Shown in pieces: positions 52,310 through 61,288 of a stretch of 64,000 nt of DNA. This DNA comes from Reinekea marinisedimentorum. Its GTDB lineage: Bacteria; Pseudomonadota; Gammaproteobacteria; Pseudomonadales; Natronospirillaceae. The stretch covers positions 186,001-250,000 of the forward strand of contig NZ_SLZR01000003.1 in assembly GCF_004341165.1 (NCBI RefSeq), written 5' to 3'. The notes below the pieces were generated by a model. That model made no database searches and was not told where the DNA came from. It saw only the letters and a program-made list of their open reading frames with translations. The position numbers and the translations under genes were made by a program. How positions within the stretch are numbered: the first letter of the stretch is position 1; the number at the start of each line of letters is the position of its first letter.

Positions 52310-54469
52310 TTACCCTAGCCAGCGCTGCATAACCTGAACCAAATCCTCATATTGCAACGGCGTTATCAAAAAATCATCAACACCTGCGGTCAGACATTCT
52401 CTTTCGATCTCTGCCGATTGCTCGGACGTCATTACAACGATAGGTACATGCTGGTCGGCTTCTTTTTCCAGTAAACGAATGGCTTTAGTGGCTTCAAGGC
52501 CGCTCATGCGTGGCATCTGGTAATCCATCAGCACGAAGCTGTACTGCCCTTTCTCAAACAATTCGACGGCTTCTTCGCCATTTACACAGGTATCAACCTG
52601 AACGCCAACCTGCTCCAGCAGTTTGAGTACGACCTTTTGATTCAAAAGGTTGTCTTCGGCAACCAGTACCTTAGAGTTTTCACAGCGGTATTGGGCTATT
52701 TCCGGCACTTCAACAGGAACTTCGTCTACTTCACGCAGGGCCTCAAGAAGCTGATCACGCGCCACCGGTTTTTCAACGAATATAAAGTTGGTGGTCAGCT
52801 GATCCAGCAATTTGCGCTGCAATTCAGAGGCATACAGCACATAGTGCGATTTACCGCCGAAGCGGGCGACAAGAATATTGATACGCTCAATCTGTGAAAT
52901 GGCTTTTTTATCATCGACCGGTACGTTGATGAAAACATAGTCAGTTTCAATATCGGTATCGATCTGCATTAACTCATCCAGCGTCCACACTGCGACTTCC
53001 ATATTCCAGCTGGTAAATTCCGCCAGCAGAGAGCGCTCGTTCTGAGGGCTTAAATCGATCAGTAAGATAGATTTACCCGCCATGTATTTGGCTGGCTTAA
53101 AGGAGCTGGCCTGCTGGCTGGTTGAGGTAATCGGAAGCTCAACGGAGATTTTGTGCAGATCGTCTTTTGAGCTGGTGCTCAGCTGAGCGCCAAGGGCTTT
53201 GAACTGGGCCGTTGCCACCATCAAGGTCAGCTGGTCAGCTACATCTTCATCTTCAGGCAAAACGTCCAGTTGCCGTTCTATTGCCGCTAACAGGTCGTGC
53301 TGATCGAAATCGCTGTTTAAAAAGTAGAAGTTTAAAATCAGCAGCTCATTCTGGTGGCTGCTCTGGGCACCGATCTTAACGGTAATTTCGCCCTGATCCG
53401 CCATATCAATGGTGAAATCGAGCATTCGGCGGAACGCATTGGAAATCCACTGCGGGTCGGCTTCAATGCGCTCAGGCACATCCGGCTGATACAGATAAGA
53501 CAGCTCGCGGCCCTTTTCATGGGCCTTTACACCCATTTCGGCAAGTGCATTTTCAAGCGTTTTACGCAGGTTAAATACCGTGGATTCAGGCACCGAGGAC
53601 TGGTCGCGCTGCTCAATGAAGGCTTCCAGATCGGTAATCAGGTCGAGCATGGAATATCCGGAACGCTTGGCAATGTTGAGCATGCCCTGGTTTTCAACAT
53701 CGTTGTCATCGACTGAGATCATACCGATAACACCGAGCAGACCATTCAATGGGTTCTTGACCCGGTGCAGTAACTGGCGGATAAAACGCCGGTTGGTTTT
53801 ATTCTGAACCGTGCTGGCTTCTTGCGCCTGTTCGAAGGCTGAAAGCCTCAGCTTGTATTCGTGGTTGCTGGACAGGAACGACCACACCAGCTCGGCCATT
53901 CGCGCACCGGTGCCAACCAGATAAAAATAGGTAACGATTACACCGATACCGACCGCCAGATTCACCGGCCCGCTCTGGAAGGCCAAATAAAATATCGCCA
54001 ATGGCCCGAGCAGCACAGCCAGGTATATACGCACCGTTTTATCGTACAGTGAATACACAAAGGTGCCGCCGGCCGCAATCGCAGAAGTATAGAGAATGCC
54101 CAGTAACATCATGGGCTCCTCTGGCATGGTGATAAGCCGGTAAACAATATAAACGGACCAGATTGCCGCATGCATCAGCCCGGAAAAAATAAAGATTTCC
54201 CGCCATCTGGCTGGGCCTCTGGCGTACCAGCTTTCAAACTGGGCGATCATAATGAATCGCCAGGCGGTCATCACAAAGAGTGCTAATCCAAACAGGTAGA
54301 CAAGTTTTGGGGCATCATCACTCTGCAACAGGTGCCATTCAATAATGATAAACATTACAAAATGCAGTAGCGCGCTGGGGAGACCCTGACGACTCAGGGT
54401 TTGGTCGATTTTCTTAAGTATGGACCGGTCTTTTTGTGCTTTATATATCGGCTGAAAAAAGAAACTCAT
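52310..54469 (-). CDS. Hybrid histidine kinase-like protein with degenerate ATPase
   Basis: A 719-residue protein. About six membrane helices (35-195), an H box at QLLHRVKNPLNG with His235, then an ATPase-shaped region (300-447) in which the N box, DTGxGI box and GxGLGL box are all unrecognisable. Next is a pseudo-receiver (466-582) with Asn/Val where the phospho-Asp should be, and a C-terminal receiver (600-719) with intact acidic pocket AEDN, Asp649 in LMDYQMP and Thr/Lys. It probably receives phosphate from another kinase or acts as a scaffold. Divergent from the PstS-OmpA fusion. Confidence 0.82.
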   Translation of the reverse strand: MSFFFQPIYKAQKDRSILKKIDQTLSRQGLPSALLHFVMFIIIEWHLLQSDDAPKLVYLFGLALFVMTAWRFIMIAQFESWYARGPARWREIFIFSGLMHAAIWSVYIVYRLITMPEEPMMLLGILYTSAIAAGGTFVYSLYDKTVRIYLAVLLGPLAIFYLAFQSGPVNLAVGIGVIVTYFYLVGTGARMAELVWSFLSSNHEYKLRLSAFEQAQEASTVQNKTNRRFIRQLLHRVKNPLNGLLGVIGMISVDDNDVENQGMLNIAKRSGYSMLDLITDLEAFIEQRDQSSVPESTVFNLRKTLENALAEMGVKAHEKGRELSYLYQPDVPERIEADPQWISNAFRRMLDFTIDMADQGEITVKIGAQSSHQNELLILNFYFLNSDFDQHDLLAAIERQLDVLPEDEDVADQLTLMVATAQFKALGAQLSTSSKDDLHKISVELPITSTSQQASSFKPAKYMAGKSILLIDLSPQNERSLLAEFTSWNMEVAVWTLDELMQIDTDIETDYVFINVPVDDKKAISQIERINILVARFGGKSHYVLYASELQRKLLDQLTTNFIFVEKPVARDQLLEALREVDEVPVEVPEIAQYRCENSKVLVAEDNLLNQKVVLKLLEQVGVQVDTCVNGEEAVELFEKGQYSFVLMDYQMPRMSGLEATKAIRLLEKEADQHVPIVVMTSEQSAEIERECLTAGVDDFLITPLQYEDLVQVMQRWLG

Positions 54470-54579
54470 ACTGCTGCCATTAAGAGCTTATTAAAAAGCT
54501 AACTATACGCACATCTATAGCCAGACCCAAGATTACAGCGTTAAAAAACAGGCTGGGCTTCCGCAATAAAATCACAACT

Positions 54580-54613
54580 CCGTCAGCAGACTGTCACAAT
54601 CCCAAAATATACT
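54580..54613 (+). promoter_or_regulatory. Pho box and -10 of the PstS-OmpA gene
   Basis: CCGTCAG-CAGA-CTGTCAC (54580-54597) matches the PhoB box of two CTGTCAT-like 7-mers 4 nt apart (11 of 14 positions). TATACT (54608-54613) is the -10, 10 nt after the box, the standard Pho arrangement in which the box replaces the -35. Confidence 0.8.
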
Positions 54614-54643
54614 CGCGCCGTTTTTTAATCTGGGAGATTCAAA

Positions 54644-55981
54644 TTGAAAAAAGTTATGTTGTTGCTGTTAGCTTTGCTGCCGGCATTGTCTATTTCATCT
54701 GACTTACTGGACACCAACCTGACCACCAATGAACGCGACTATCTGTTTGAAATTCACGGCTCTAACACCATTGGAGCAGAGCTTGCCCCTGCCCTGCTTA
54801 TGCGGTGGATGCAGAGCTACAACTTTACCGATGTTCGGGAAACGTTAACCGCGGTAGAAAATGAAAAAGAAATTTCCGGCACCAGTCCGGCTGGCCAGCG
54901 GGTTAAGGTGTTTGTTGCCGCTCATGGCTCCAGCACCGGTTTCAAGCAAGTTAATGCCGGTGTAGCGAGCCTGGCAGCGGCTTCCCGGCCGGCCAAAACG
55001 TCCGAAAACGAGCTGTTTCCGGGCATAGACATCACCGACTATCGACACGAAACGGTCGTCGCAATCGATGGCCTGGCGGTCGTCGTCAACCCCAACCTGC
55101 CTGTTGATGAGCTGACGGTTCCGCAGGTGGGTGAATTGTTTTCCGGTGAAATCAAAAACTGGAAGGAACTAGGTGGCCCGGACCTGCCGGTTTCTGTTCA
55201 TGCCCGCGATGATCGCTCCGGTACCTACGACACCTTTGCAACTCTGGTACTCAAGCGCGGCTACAGGCTGACAGGCAGTGCAAAGCGCTATGAATCTAAT
55301 GAGGTGCTTGCCAATACCGTTGCCATGCAACCCGGCGCCATCGGCTTTACGGCCTTTGCTACCGTCAACAATGCCAAGCCCGTTAAGATCAAAGACGGCA
55401 ATGCAGACGCGACGCTGCCTACCGAATCAACCATTGCGACCGAAGACTACCCGCTTTCCCGTCGCCTGTATTTGTATCAGCCTGTTGAAAACAATGAGTA
55501 CGCGGCTGAGTTTCTTAAGTTCGTGAAAGGTGAAGTTGGGCAAAATGTCGTTGCCGAAACCGGCTTTATCTCGCAAAACCTGAAAAAGCTTAATATGGAA
55601 CCGATCGGCACACTGCCTACCGGCTATTCATTTGTCATGGAGCAATCTTTAAGGGTAACGACCAACTTCCGTTTTAAGCCGGATAGCAACGATCTGGACA
55701 ACAAAGCTCTGGATGACATCAACCGCTTGGTTGAGTTTATGTCTCAGCCGGAGAATCAGGGTAAAAAGCTGATTCTGGTTGGCTTTTCCAATAAGCAGCG
55801 AGACGAATTCAAAGCCCGCGTACTTTCTGAAGCCAGAGTGATGAAGGTGAAGCACGAGCTTGGCGAAGTTGAAATTGAAGCTTCTGCCATGACCGGCTAC
55901 GGCGAAATTAAACCCGTGGCCACCAATGAAGACATTCAATACGCACTGCGAAACCAGCGGGTAGAGGTTTGGCTTCGCTAA
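54644..55981 (+). CDS. PstS-like phosphate-binding protein fused to an OmpA domain
   Basis: A 445-residue protein. TTG start at 54644 with GGGAG 7 nt upstream, giving a proper signal MKKVMLLLLALLPALSISS; the later ATG would lose the lysines. Residues 30-320 are a PstS-type binding domain (IHGSNTIGAELAPAL, ARDDRSGTYDTFATLV). Residues 335-445 are an OmpA-like peptidoglycan-binding domain (FRFKPDSNDLDNKALDDINR, LSEAR, GYGEIKPVATN). It may capture phosphate at the cell wall in the periplasm. Controlled by a predicted Pho box. Confidence 0.9.
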   Translation: MKKVMLLLLALLPALSISSDLLDTNLTTNERDYLFEIHGSNTIGAELAPALLMRWMQSYNFTDVRETLTAVENEKEISGTSPAGQRVKVFVAAHGSSTGFKQVNAGVASLAAASRPAKTSENELFPGIDITDYRHETVVAIDGLAVVVNPNLPVDELTVPQVGELFSGEIKNWKELGGPDLPVSVHARDDRSGTYDTFATLVLKRGYRLTGSAKRYESNEVLANTVAMQPGAIGFTAFATVNNAKPVKIKDGNADATLPTESTIATEDYPLSRRLYLYQPVENNEYAAEFLKFVKGEVGQNVVAETGFISQNLKKLNMEPIGTLPTGYSFVMEQSLRVTTNFRFKPDSNDLDNKALDDINRLVEFMSQPENQGKKLILVGFSNKQRDEFKARVLSEARVMKVKHELGEVEIEASAMTGYGEIKPVATNEDIQYALRNQRVEVWLR

Positions 55982-56013
55982 GTTCGGCGATGGCGTAGGT
56001 TTATTAGTGACGT

Positions 56014-56042
56014 AATAAAGCCCACAGCAAGTGGGCTTTATT
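56014..56042. terminator. Bidirectional terminator
   Basis: AATAAAGCCCAC-AGCAA-GTGGGCTTTATT, a 12-bp perfect stem with A/T flanks, between the PstS-OmpA gene and the convergent etfA. Confidence 0.92.
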
Positions 56043-56070
56043 CGTTAAGAGCTTACGTTCCCTGACTGTT

Positions 56071-56997
56071 TTACAGCGCTTCGGCCAGCTCCGGCAGTAC
56101 ATCAAACAAGTCTGCTACCAAGCCGTAATCAGCCACCTGAAAGATAGGCGCCTCTTCATCCTTGTTGATCGCAACAATGTATTTACTCTCTTTCATACCA
56201 GCCAAATGCTGTATTTGCCCGGAAATACCGACGGCGATGTACAGTTCCGGCGCTACAATTTTACCCGTCTGGCCAACCTGCATATCGTTGGGCACGAAGC
56301 CTTCGTCTACTGCGGCTCTTGATGCGCCAACGGCAGCGCCCAGTTTATCGGCTACCTTGTAAATCAGATCGAAGTTGTCACCGTTTTGCATGCCTCGACC
56401 ACCCGATATTACAACGCCGGCGGCCGTCAATTCAGGCCGGTCTGATTTAGCCAGCTCTTCACCAACAAAGGCACTGATTGCTTCACCTGGTGCGGCCGCG
56501 ATAGATTCAATGGCTGCTGACCCGCCGGATTCACAGGCGTCAAAAGCGGTACCGCGTACGGTAACAACCTTGACTGACTCACTGGACTGAACGGTAGCAA
56601 TGGCGTTGCCCGCGTAGATTGGTCGCTTAAAGGTATCTGGAGACTCAACCGAAATGATGTCTGAAATCTGTTCTACATCCAGCATCGCAGCAACACGGGG
56701 CATAAAGTTTTTGCCGGAGGTGGTAGCCGCCGCCAGTATATGACTGAAACCTTCAGCATTGGCGATGACCAGACTGGCCAGTGGCTCTGCCAACGCATAC
56801 TGGTATTGGTCGTCATCGCACAGCAGAACCTTGCTGACGGGTGCCAACCGGGCAGCCTGCTCAGCAACTTCGCCACAGTTTTTTCCGGCAACCAGTACCA
56901 CTATTTCATCGGCGCAGAGTGCTGCAGCCTTAACAACGGAAGCCGTTACGGGTGCCAAATGCTCATTGTTGTGTTCAGCAATTATTAGACTTTTCAT
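56071..56997 (-). CDS. etfA: Electron transfer flavoprotein alpha subunit
   Basis: A 308-residue protein with the EtfA FAD signature region [20 protein letters not shown] and [20 protein letters not shown] near the C-terminus. It forms the FAD-carrying heterodimer with EtfB that takes electrons from acyl-CoA dehydrogenases. Its start overlaps the etfB stop by 4 nt. Confidence 0.95.
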   Translation of the reverse strand: MKSLIIAEHNNEHLAPVTASVVKAAALCADEIVVLVAGKNCGEVAEQAARLAPVSKVLLCDDDQYQYALAEPLASLVIANAEGFSHILAAATTSGKNFMPRVAAMLDVEQISDIISVESPDTFKRPIYAGNAIATVQSSESVKVVTVRGTAFDACESGGSAAIESIAAAPGEAISAFVGEELAKSDRPELTAAGVVISGGRGMQNGDNFDLIYKVADKLGAAVGASRAAVDEGFVPNDMQVGQTGKIVAPELYIAVGISGQIQHLAGMKESKYIVAINKDEEAPIFQVADYGLVADLFDVLPELAEAL

Positions 56998-57746
56998 GAC
57001 AACACCTTCGCTTCATTTTTCAGTTTATCCAACAGCTCTGTAACACTGGCCACCTTAATACCCGCTTTACGCGTAGCAGGGGCTTCAACCTTGAGCACTG
57101 AAACGCCGGATCGCTCTTCGACGCCAAAATCAGCCGGTACTTTTTTATCCAGCGGTTTACGCTTGGCTTTCATAATATCCGGCAGTTTTACATAGCGCGG
57201 CTCATTCAGGCGCAGATCGGTGGTAACGATAGCAGGCAGCTTTAAGCTGACGGTTTGCAGGCCGCCATCAACTTCACGGGTGACATTCACTTTGTCGTCA
57301 GCCATCTCAACCTTGCTGGCAAAGGTACCCTGAGCCAAACCCGTCAAAGCTGCCAGCATTTGCCCGGTTTGGTTGTTGTCTGTATCGATAGCCTGTTTAC
57401 CCATCATCACCAGGCCCGGTTGCTCTTCATCGAAAATTGCTTTCAGTATTTTTGCAACAGTCAAAGAACTTGCAGGCTTTTCAACCTGAACCAGAATGCC
57501 CCGGTCGGCACCAATTGCCATGGCACGGCGAATTTGTTCCTCGGCTTTAGCGTCACCGATTGAAACAACCACGACTTCCGTAGCAACACCCTGCTCTTTC
57601 AGCCTTACAGCTTCCTCCACTGCAATGTCACAGAATGGATTGATATCCATCTTAACGTTTGCAAGATCGACATCGGTCTCATCCGCCTTAACACGGACTT
57701 TCACGTTGTAATCAATTACACGCTTTACCGGTACCAGAATTTTCAT
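56994..57746 (-). CDS. etfB: Electron transfer flavoprotein beta subunit
   Basis: A 250-residue protein opening [20 protein letters not shown], with the EtfB signature [20 protein letters not shown] and the ending of a long coil. It holds AMP in the ETF dimer. First gene of etfBA, transcribed from a promoter region shared with the ETF-QO gene and containing a PsrA-type box. Confidence 0.95.
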   Translation of the reverse strand: MKILVPVKRVIDYNVKVRVKADETDVDLANVKMDINPFCDIAVEEAVRLKEQGVATEVVVVSIGDAKAEEQIRRAMAIGADRGILVQVEKPASSLTVAKILKAIFDEEQPGLVMMGKQAIDTDNNQTGQMLAALTGLAQGTFASKVEMADDKVNVTREVDGGLQTVSLKLPAIVTTDLRLNEPRYVKLPDIMKAKRKPLDKKVPADFGVEERSGVSVLKVEAPATRKAGIKVASVTELLDKLKNEAKVLS

Positions 57747-57847
57747 AGCTACCTCGGTTTTCTTATTTTATGACTACGATTTCCAGGTTCGCCTTCATGC
57801 CAGCCACTCTCTGAAACTGACCTCGACTAACCCCTGGCTGTAATGAT

Positions 57848-57876
57848 ATTTAAGTTGTTTCAAACAAAAATTTCAA
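57848..57876 (-). promoter_or_regulatory. Candidate etfBA promoter
   Basis: On the minus strand TTGAAA (57876-57871), a 17-nt spacer and TTAAAT (57853-57848). The -35 touches the PsrA-type box. Confidence 0.5.
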
Positions 57877-57886
57877 ACAGTTGTTT
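57875..57886. promoter_or_regulatory. PsrA-type operator in the etf divergent promoter
   Basis: AAAC-AGTT-GTTT, the same half-sites and spacing as the box before psrA. It overlaps the -35 of the etfBA promoter and the -35 position of a possible ETF-QO promoter with TATAAA at 57906-57911. A related GTTT-C-AAAC lies at 57857-57865. Confidence 0.75.
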
Positions 57887-58037
57887 TAATTATCAGCGCA
57901 TTGTGTATAAACTTTGGACTAAAGGTTGATGAAAAGGCCCTCAGCCGAATTGAATCAGCACTTTATTAATAACAATAATTCACAGGTAAGGCCGGTTTTG
58001 ATCGGACTATTGCCTAAAGAGAGTTCTGGAGGTTCTT

Positions 58038-59693
58038 ATGGAACGCGAATCCATGGAGTTTGATGTCGTAATCGTTGGTGCAGGCCCCGCAGGACTGTCT
58101 ACCGCCATTAAACTGATGCAGGCTTCGGCCGAAACGGAAAGCCCTTTATCCGTCTGCGTTATTGAAAAGGGCTCTGAAGTTGGCGCTCATATCATTTCCG
58201 GCGCGGTATTTGAGCCCGAAGCATTAGCGGAGCTGTTTCCGAACTGGAAGGACCTGGACACGCCGGTTAAAACACCGGTCAAGCGAGACGAAATATACGT
58301 ACTGCCTTCGGAAAGCAAGGCCCGCAAGGTGCCGCACTTCTTCGTACCGGAGACGATGAATAACGAGGGTAACTATATCATCAGCCTGGGCAATCTTTGC
58401 CGCTGGCTGGGTGAACAGGCAGAAGCACTGGGGGTTGAGATATTTCCCGGCTTTGCTGCAGCGGAGGTTTTATACGATGAACATGGCGCGGTAAAGGGTG
58501 TTATCACCGGAGATATGGGCATCGCTGCCGATGGGTCAGAAAAAGACAGCTACATGCCCGGCATGGAACTGCACGCCAAAATAACGGTGTTTGCGGAAGG
58601 CGCCCGTGGACACTTAGGCAAACAACTGATCGCCAAATACAGCCTGGATGCCAACAGCGATACCCAGCACTTTGGCTTGGGAATCAAAGAACTGTGGCAG
58701 GTTGACCCGAGTGTTCATGACCAGGGCCTGGTGATTCACTCAGCTGGCTGGCCGCTGGCAGAACACGACGCTGCCGGTGGTGCTTTTATGTATCACCTGG
58801 AAGATAACCAGGTTGTTGTTGGGTTAATTACCGATCTTTCTTACAGCAACCCCTATGTTTCACCCTACGATGAGTTTCAACGCATGAAGCTGCACCCGCT
58901 TTATGCCAAATACCTTAAAGGCGGCAAGCGGGTATCTTACGGTGCCAGAGCTATTAACAAGGGCGGCCCGCAATGCTTACCAAAAATGCATTTCCCCGGT
59001 GGTCTACTGATTGGCTGTGATGCCGGAACCATGAATGGCGCTAAAATAAAGGGCTCTCATGCCGCCATGAAGTCTGGCCTGCTGGCCGCTAAAACCATTC
59101 TCAAACAACTGAAAGATGGCCTGGAGTATGGCCAGGATCTCAGCGGGTTCGCGCAGGAGTTCGATCAAAGCAGTTTGAAATCTGAATTGCACTTCCAGCG
59201 TAACTTCAACCCTGCGCAACACCGCTGGGGTAACATTATCGGCTCTGCCTATTCGTTTGTAGATATGAACATTTGTCGTGGCAAGCTACCGTGGACGTTA
59301 AAAGACCCGATAGCCGATTACCAAACGCTCAAGCCCGCACAGGGTTTCGAACCCATTCATTACCCTAAGCCGGACGGCCAGCTGACCTTCGATAAGCTCA
59401 GCTCGGTCTTTTTATCGAATACTAACCATGAAGAGGATCAGCCGGTTCACCTTAAGCTGGCCGATGAAGCGATTCCGGTATCTACAAACCTGCCAATGTA
59501 TGATGAACCAGCGCAGCGCTATTGCCCTGCCGGTGTTTACGAAATCGTAGCGTCAGACAACGGTAACAAACGCCTGCAGATCAATGCGCAAAACTGCCTG
59601 CACTGCAAAACCTGCGACATAAAAGACCCGAGTCAGAATATAACCTGGGTTACGCCCGAGGGCTCTGGTGGGCCAAACTACCCGAATATGTAG
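58038..59693 (+). CDS. Electron transfer flavoprotein-ubiquinone oxidoreductase
   Basis: A 551-residue protein. N-terminal FAD site VVIVGAGPAGLSTAIKLMQA, the membrane-associated quinone-binding region and a C-terminal 4Fe-4S ligand set CPAGVYE...CLHCKTCDIKDP. It passes electrons from ETF to ubiquinone at the inner membrane. ATG at 58038 has GGAGG 5 nt upstream. Divergent from etfBA with a common PsrA-type box, so the whole pathway is likely induced together. Confidence 0.95.
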   Translation: MERESMEFDVVIVGAGPAGLSTAIKLMQASAETESPLSVCVIEKGSEVGAHIISGAVFEPEALAELFPNWKDLDTPVKTPVKRDEIYVLPSESKARKVPHFFVPETMNNEGNYIISLGNLCRWLGEQAEALGVEIFPGFAAAEVLYDEHGAVKGVITGDMGIAADGSEKDSYMPGMELHAKITVFAEGARGHLGKQLIAKYSLDANSDTQHFGLGIKELWQVDPSVHDQGLVIHSAGWPLAEHDAAGGAFMYHLEDNQVVVGLITDLSYSNPYVSPYDEFQRMKLHPLYAKYLKGGKRVSYGARAINKGGPQCLPKMHFPGGLLIGCDAGTMNGAKIKGSHAAMKSGLLAAKTILKQLKDGLEYGQDLSGFAQEFDQSSLKSELHFQRNFNPAQHRWGNIIGSAYSFVDMNICRGKLPWTLKDPIADYQTLKPAQGFEPIHYPKPDGQLTFDKLSSVFLSNTNHEEDQPVHLKLADEAIPVSTNLPMYDEPAQRYCPAGVYEIVASDNGNKRLQINAQNCLHCKTCDIKDPSQNITWVTPEGSGGPNYPNM

Positions 59694-59710
59694 TTGCATA
59701 ACCAATAAAC

Positions 59711-59733
59711 AAAACCCCGGTTACCGGGGTTTT
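59711..59733. terminator. Bidirectional terminator
   Basis: AAAACCCCGG-TTA-CCGGGGTTTT, a 10-bp stem with T run, between the ETF-QO gene and the convergent DUF1285 gene. Confidence 0.93.
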
Positions 59734-59756
59734 AAATACTTAGTTTCTTGCAGAAA

Positions 59757-60275
59757 TCACAACCGACCAAGCAGAAAGCGAGACTTTCCGCTGGTAAGCC
59801 AAAGCTGATCACCCTCAAGGCCATTGTGCGACAGTGCAAAGGTTTGCAGGCGATACATAACATTGCTTGAAACGCGTGCCAGCAAGTTACTTCGCCAGGT
59901 AACAACGGGGCAATCGTCGTTTTCAATGCTGAGCGGGTGATGCGCATCCAACAGTTGTTTATCGCCCAGATTATTGGTCAGCACCCAGGCACCATCGACG
60001 AGCTCTTCATCGACTATAACAAAGGGCGTCGATTCCACAGCTATTTTCATTTTTTCGACTGGCGTAACGAGAAAGTATTCGCCACCCTCAAAAACCAGAA
60101 TGTTAGAAAACATCCTCACCATAGCTTGTCGATTAATCGCCTGCCCTTCATGCAGCCAGCTGCCATCCCTGAGAATTTTTATATCAATGGTGCCGCAATG
60201 CGCGGGGTTCCACTGCTCGACAGGCGGCAGTTTCGCAGAAGAGATTGCCTTTACAATTTCATCGAGCGCTGTCAT
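59757..60275 (-). CDS. DUF1285-family protein
   Basis: A 172-residue protein beginning MTALDEIVKAISSAKLPPVE, with CGTIDIKILRDGSWLHEG and VRMFSNILVFEGGEYFLVTP, matching DUF1285. Function unknown. The ATG at 60275 overlaps the upstream TetR-type stop (ATGA), so the upstream 41 codons in the open frame are not needed. It ends the pilZ-tetR run. Confidence 0.85.
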   Translation of the reverse strand: MTALDEIVKAISSAKLPPVEQWNPAHCGTIDIKILRDGSWLHEGQAINRQAMVRMFSNILVFEGGEYFLVTPVEKMKIAVESTPFVIVDEELVDGAWVLTNNLGDKQLLDAHHPLSIENDDCPVVTWRSNLLARVSSNVMYRLQTFALSHNGLEGDQLWLTSGKSRFLLGRL

Positions 60276-60886
60276 TTCAGTTTGCCTAATACATTGACAG
60301 ATTCCAGCAGAAAGCGCGTAAAACCACGCCGGTCCAGGATCAGTTCGTGGAAAAAGTCTGATTCTGACAGTTGCGAAAACCCGGAAGCCAGCGCCCAAAC
60401 CAGGCCGTAGTAGAAGCGTATATTTTCAGCATCTATCGGTTTCGATTTCGGCATTTTCGATTGCACGATGCCGGTAAACTCATCAACATGCTGACGCCGT
60501 AACACCTGCCACTGCAAGTAACGCTCGCTGTTGCAGTTTTTCTCCATCAGCGTTTGTTCCAGCCGCGTTAGTACTCGGTATTTATCGATCTGCTGAATAC
60601 GGAAATTCAAATAGCTTTCCAGCAGCTCAGAAACCGTTCCGTATATTTTTAAATGACTGAATATCGGGGAAAGCTGCAGTTCGTCATTCAGCAGAATGGC
60701 GGCATAGAGGTCTTCTTTACTTTCGAAATATTTGTAAAAAACAGATTTGGCGACACCGGCTGATTTTATCAGCTGGGTCACGGTTATTTTCTTTTCATTG
60801 TGAATGATAAAAAGATTGAGAGAAGAGGTAATCAGCGCCTTTTCGGCTGCGCTTGGTTCCTGTATAGAAAAGTTTTGATTCAGCAT
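60272..60886 (-). CDS. TetR-family transcriptional regulator
   Basis: A 204-residue protein with an N-terminal helix-turn-helix (KKITVTQLIKSAGVAKSVFY, then KYFESKEDLYAAIL) and a ligand domain of unknown specificity. I take ATG at 60886 (TAAGGG just upstream); a TTG at 60934 would place the start within a 27-bp palindrome that probably is its operator. Co-oriented after pilZ; overlaps the DUF1285 gene. In Pseudomonas a TetR gene holds the corresponding place near tatD and pilZ. Confidence 0.82.
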   Translation of the reverse strand: MLNQNFSIQEPSAAEKALITSSLNLFIIHNEKKITVTQLIKSAGVAKSVFYKYFESKEDLYAAILLNDELQLSPIFSHLKIYGTVSELLESYLNFRIQQIDKYRVLTRLEQTLMEKNCNSERYLQWQVLRRQHVDEFTGIVQSKMPKSKPIDAENIRFYYGLVWALASGFSQLSESDFFHELILDRRGFTRFLLESVNVLGKLK

Positions 60887-60923
60887 ATCCCTTACCGATT
60901 CAAAAGGTACAGTAACAGCCAAT

Positions 60924-60950
60924 AACTCATACAATTACATTGTATGAGTT
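60924..60950. promoter_or_regulatory. 27-bp palindrome before the TetR-type gene
   Basis: AACTCATACAA (60924-60934), TTACA, TTGTATGAGTT (60940-60950): exact 11-bp arms. It contains the pilZ stop codon and lies 38 nt before the TetR ATG. The form is that of a TetR-family operator. Confidence 0.7.
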
Positions 60951-61288
60951 GGTTTGTCTGAATTTAACGCACCTGCGAGGTAGGTTTCGATTTTATCTTT
61001 TGCTGCTTCATTCTTTTTAGAAAACTGCACACCTATACCGGTCGCACGGTTGCCCTGTGCGCCGCGGGGTGTAATCCAGATCACCTTGCCTGCCACCGGA
61101 ATTTTTTCCGGCTCATCCATCAGGGTCAGCAGCAGGAAGACATCATCACCGACATTAAAGCGCTTATTGGTCGCAATAAACAGTCCGCCATTTTTTACAA
61201 ACGGCATATAAGCAGCATATAAAACCGCCTTGTCTTTCATTGTAATGGTTAGAATACCACTTCGTGCGCCACCGAATTTCGGGTTCAT
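60935..61288 (-). CDS. pilZ: PilZ-domain protein, type IV pilus PilZ
   Basis: A 117-residue PilZ-domain protein, the same size as P. aeruginosa PilZ (118). It lacks the RxxxR c-di-GMP motif at the N-terminus, as PilZ itself does, and has FVKNGGLFIATNKRFNVGDD and VAGKVIWITPRGAQGNRATG. It is needed for pilus assembly through PilB/FimX in Pseudomonas. ATG at 61288 overlaps the holB stop and has AGAGGA upstream. Confidence 0.9.
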   Translation of the reverse strand: MNPKFGGARSGILTITMKDKAVLYAAYMPFVKNGGLFIATNKRFNVGDDVFLLLTLMDEPEKIPVAGKVIWITPRGAQGNRATGIGVQFSKKNEAAKDKIETYLAGALNSDKPTHTM

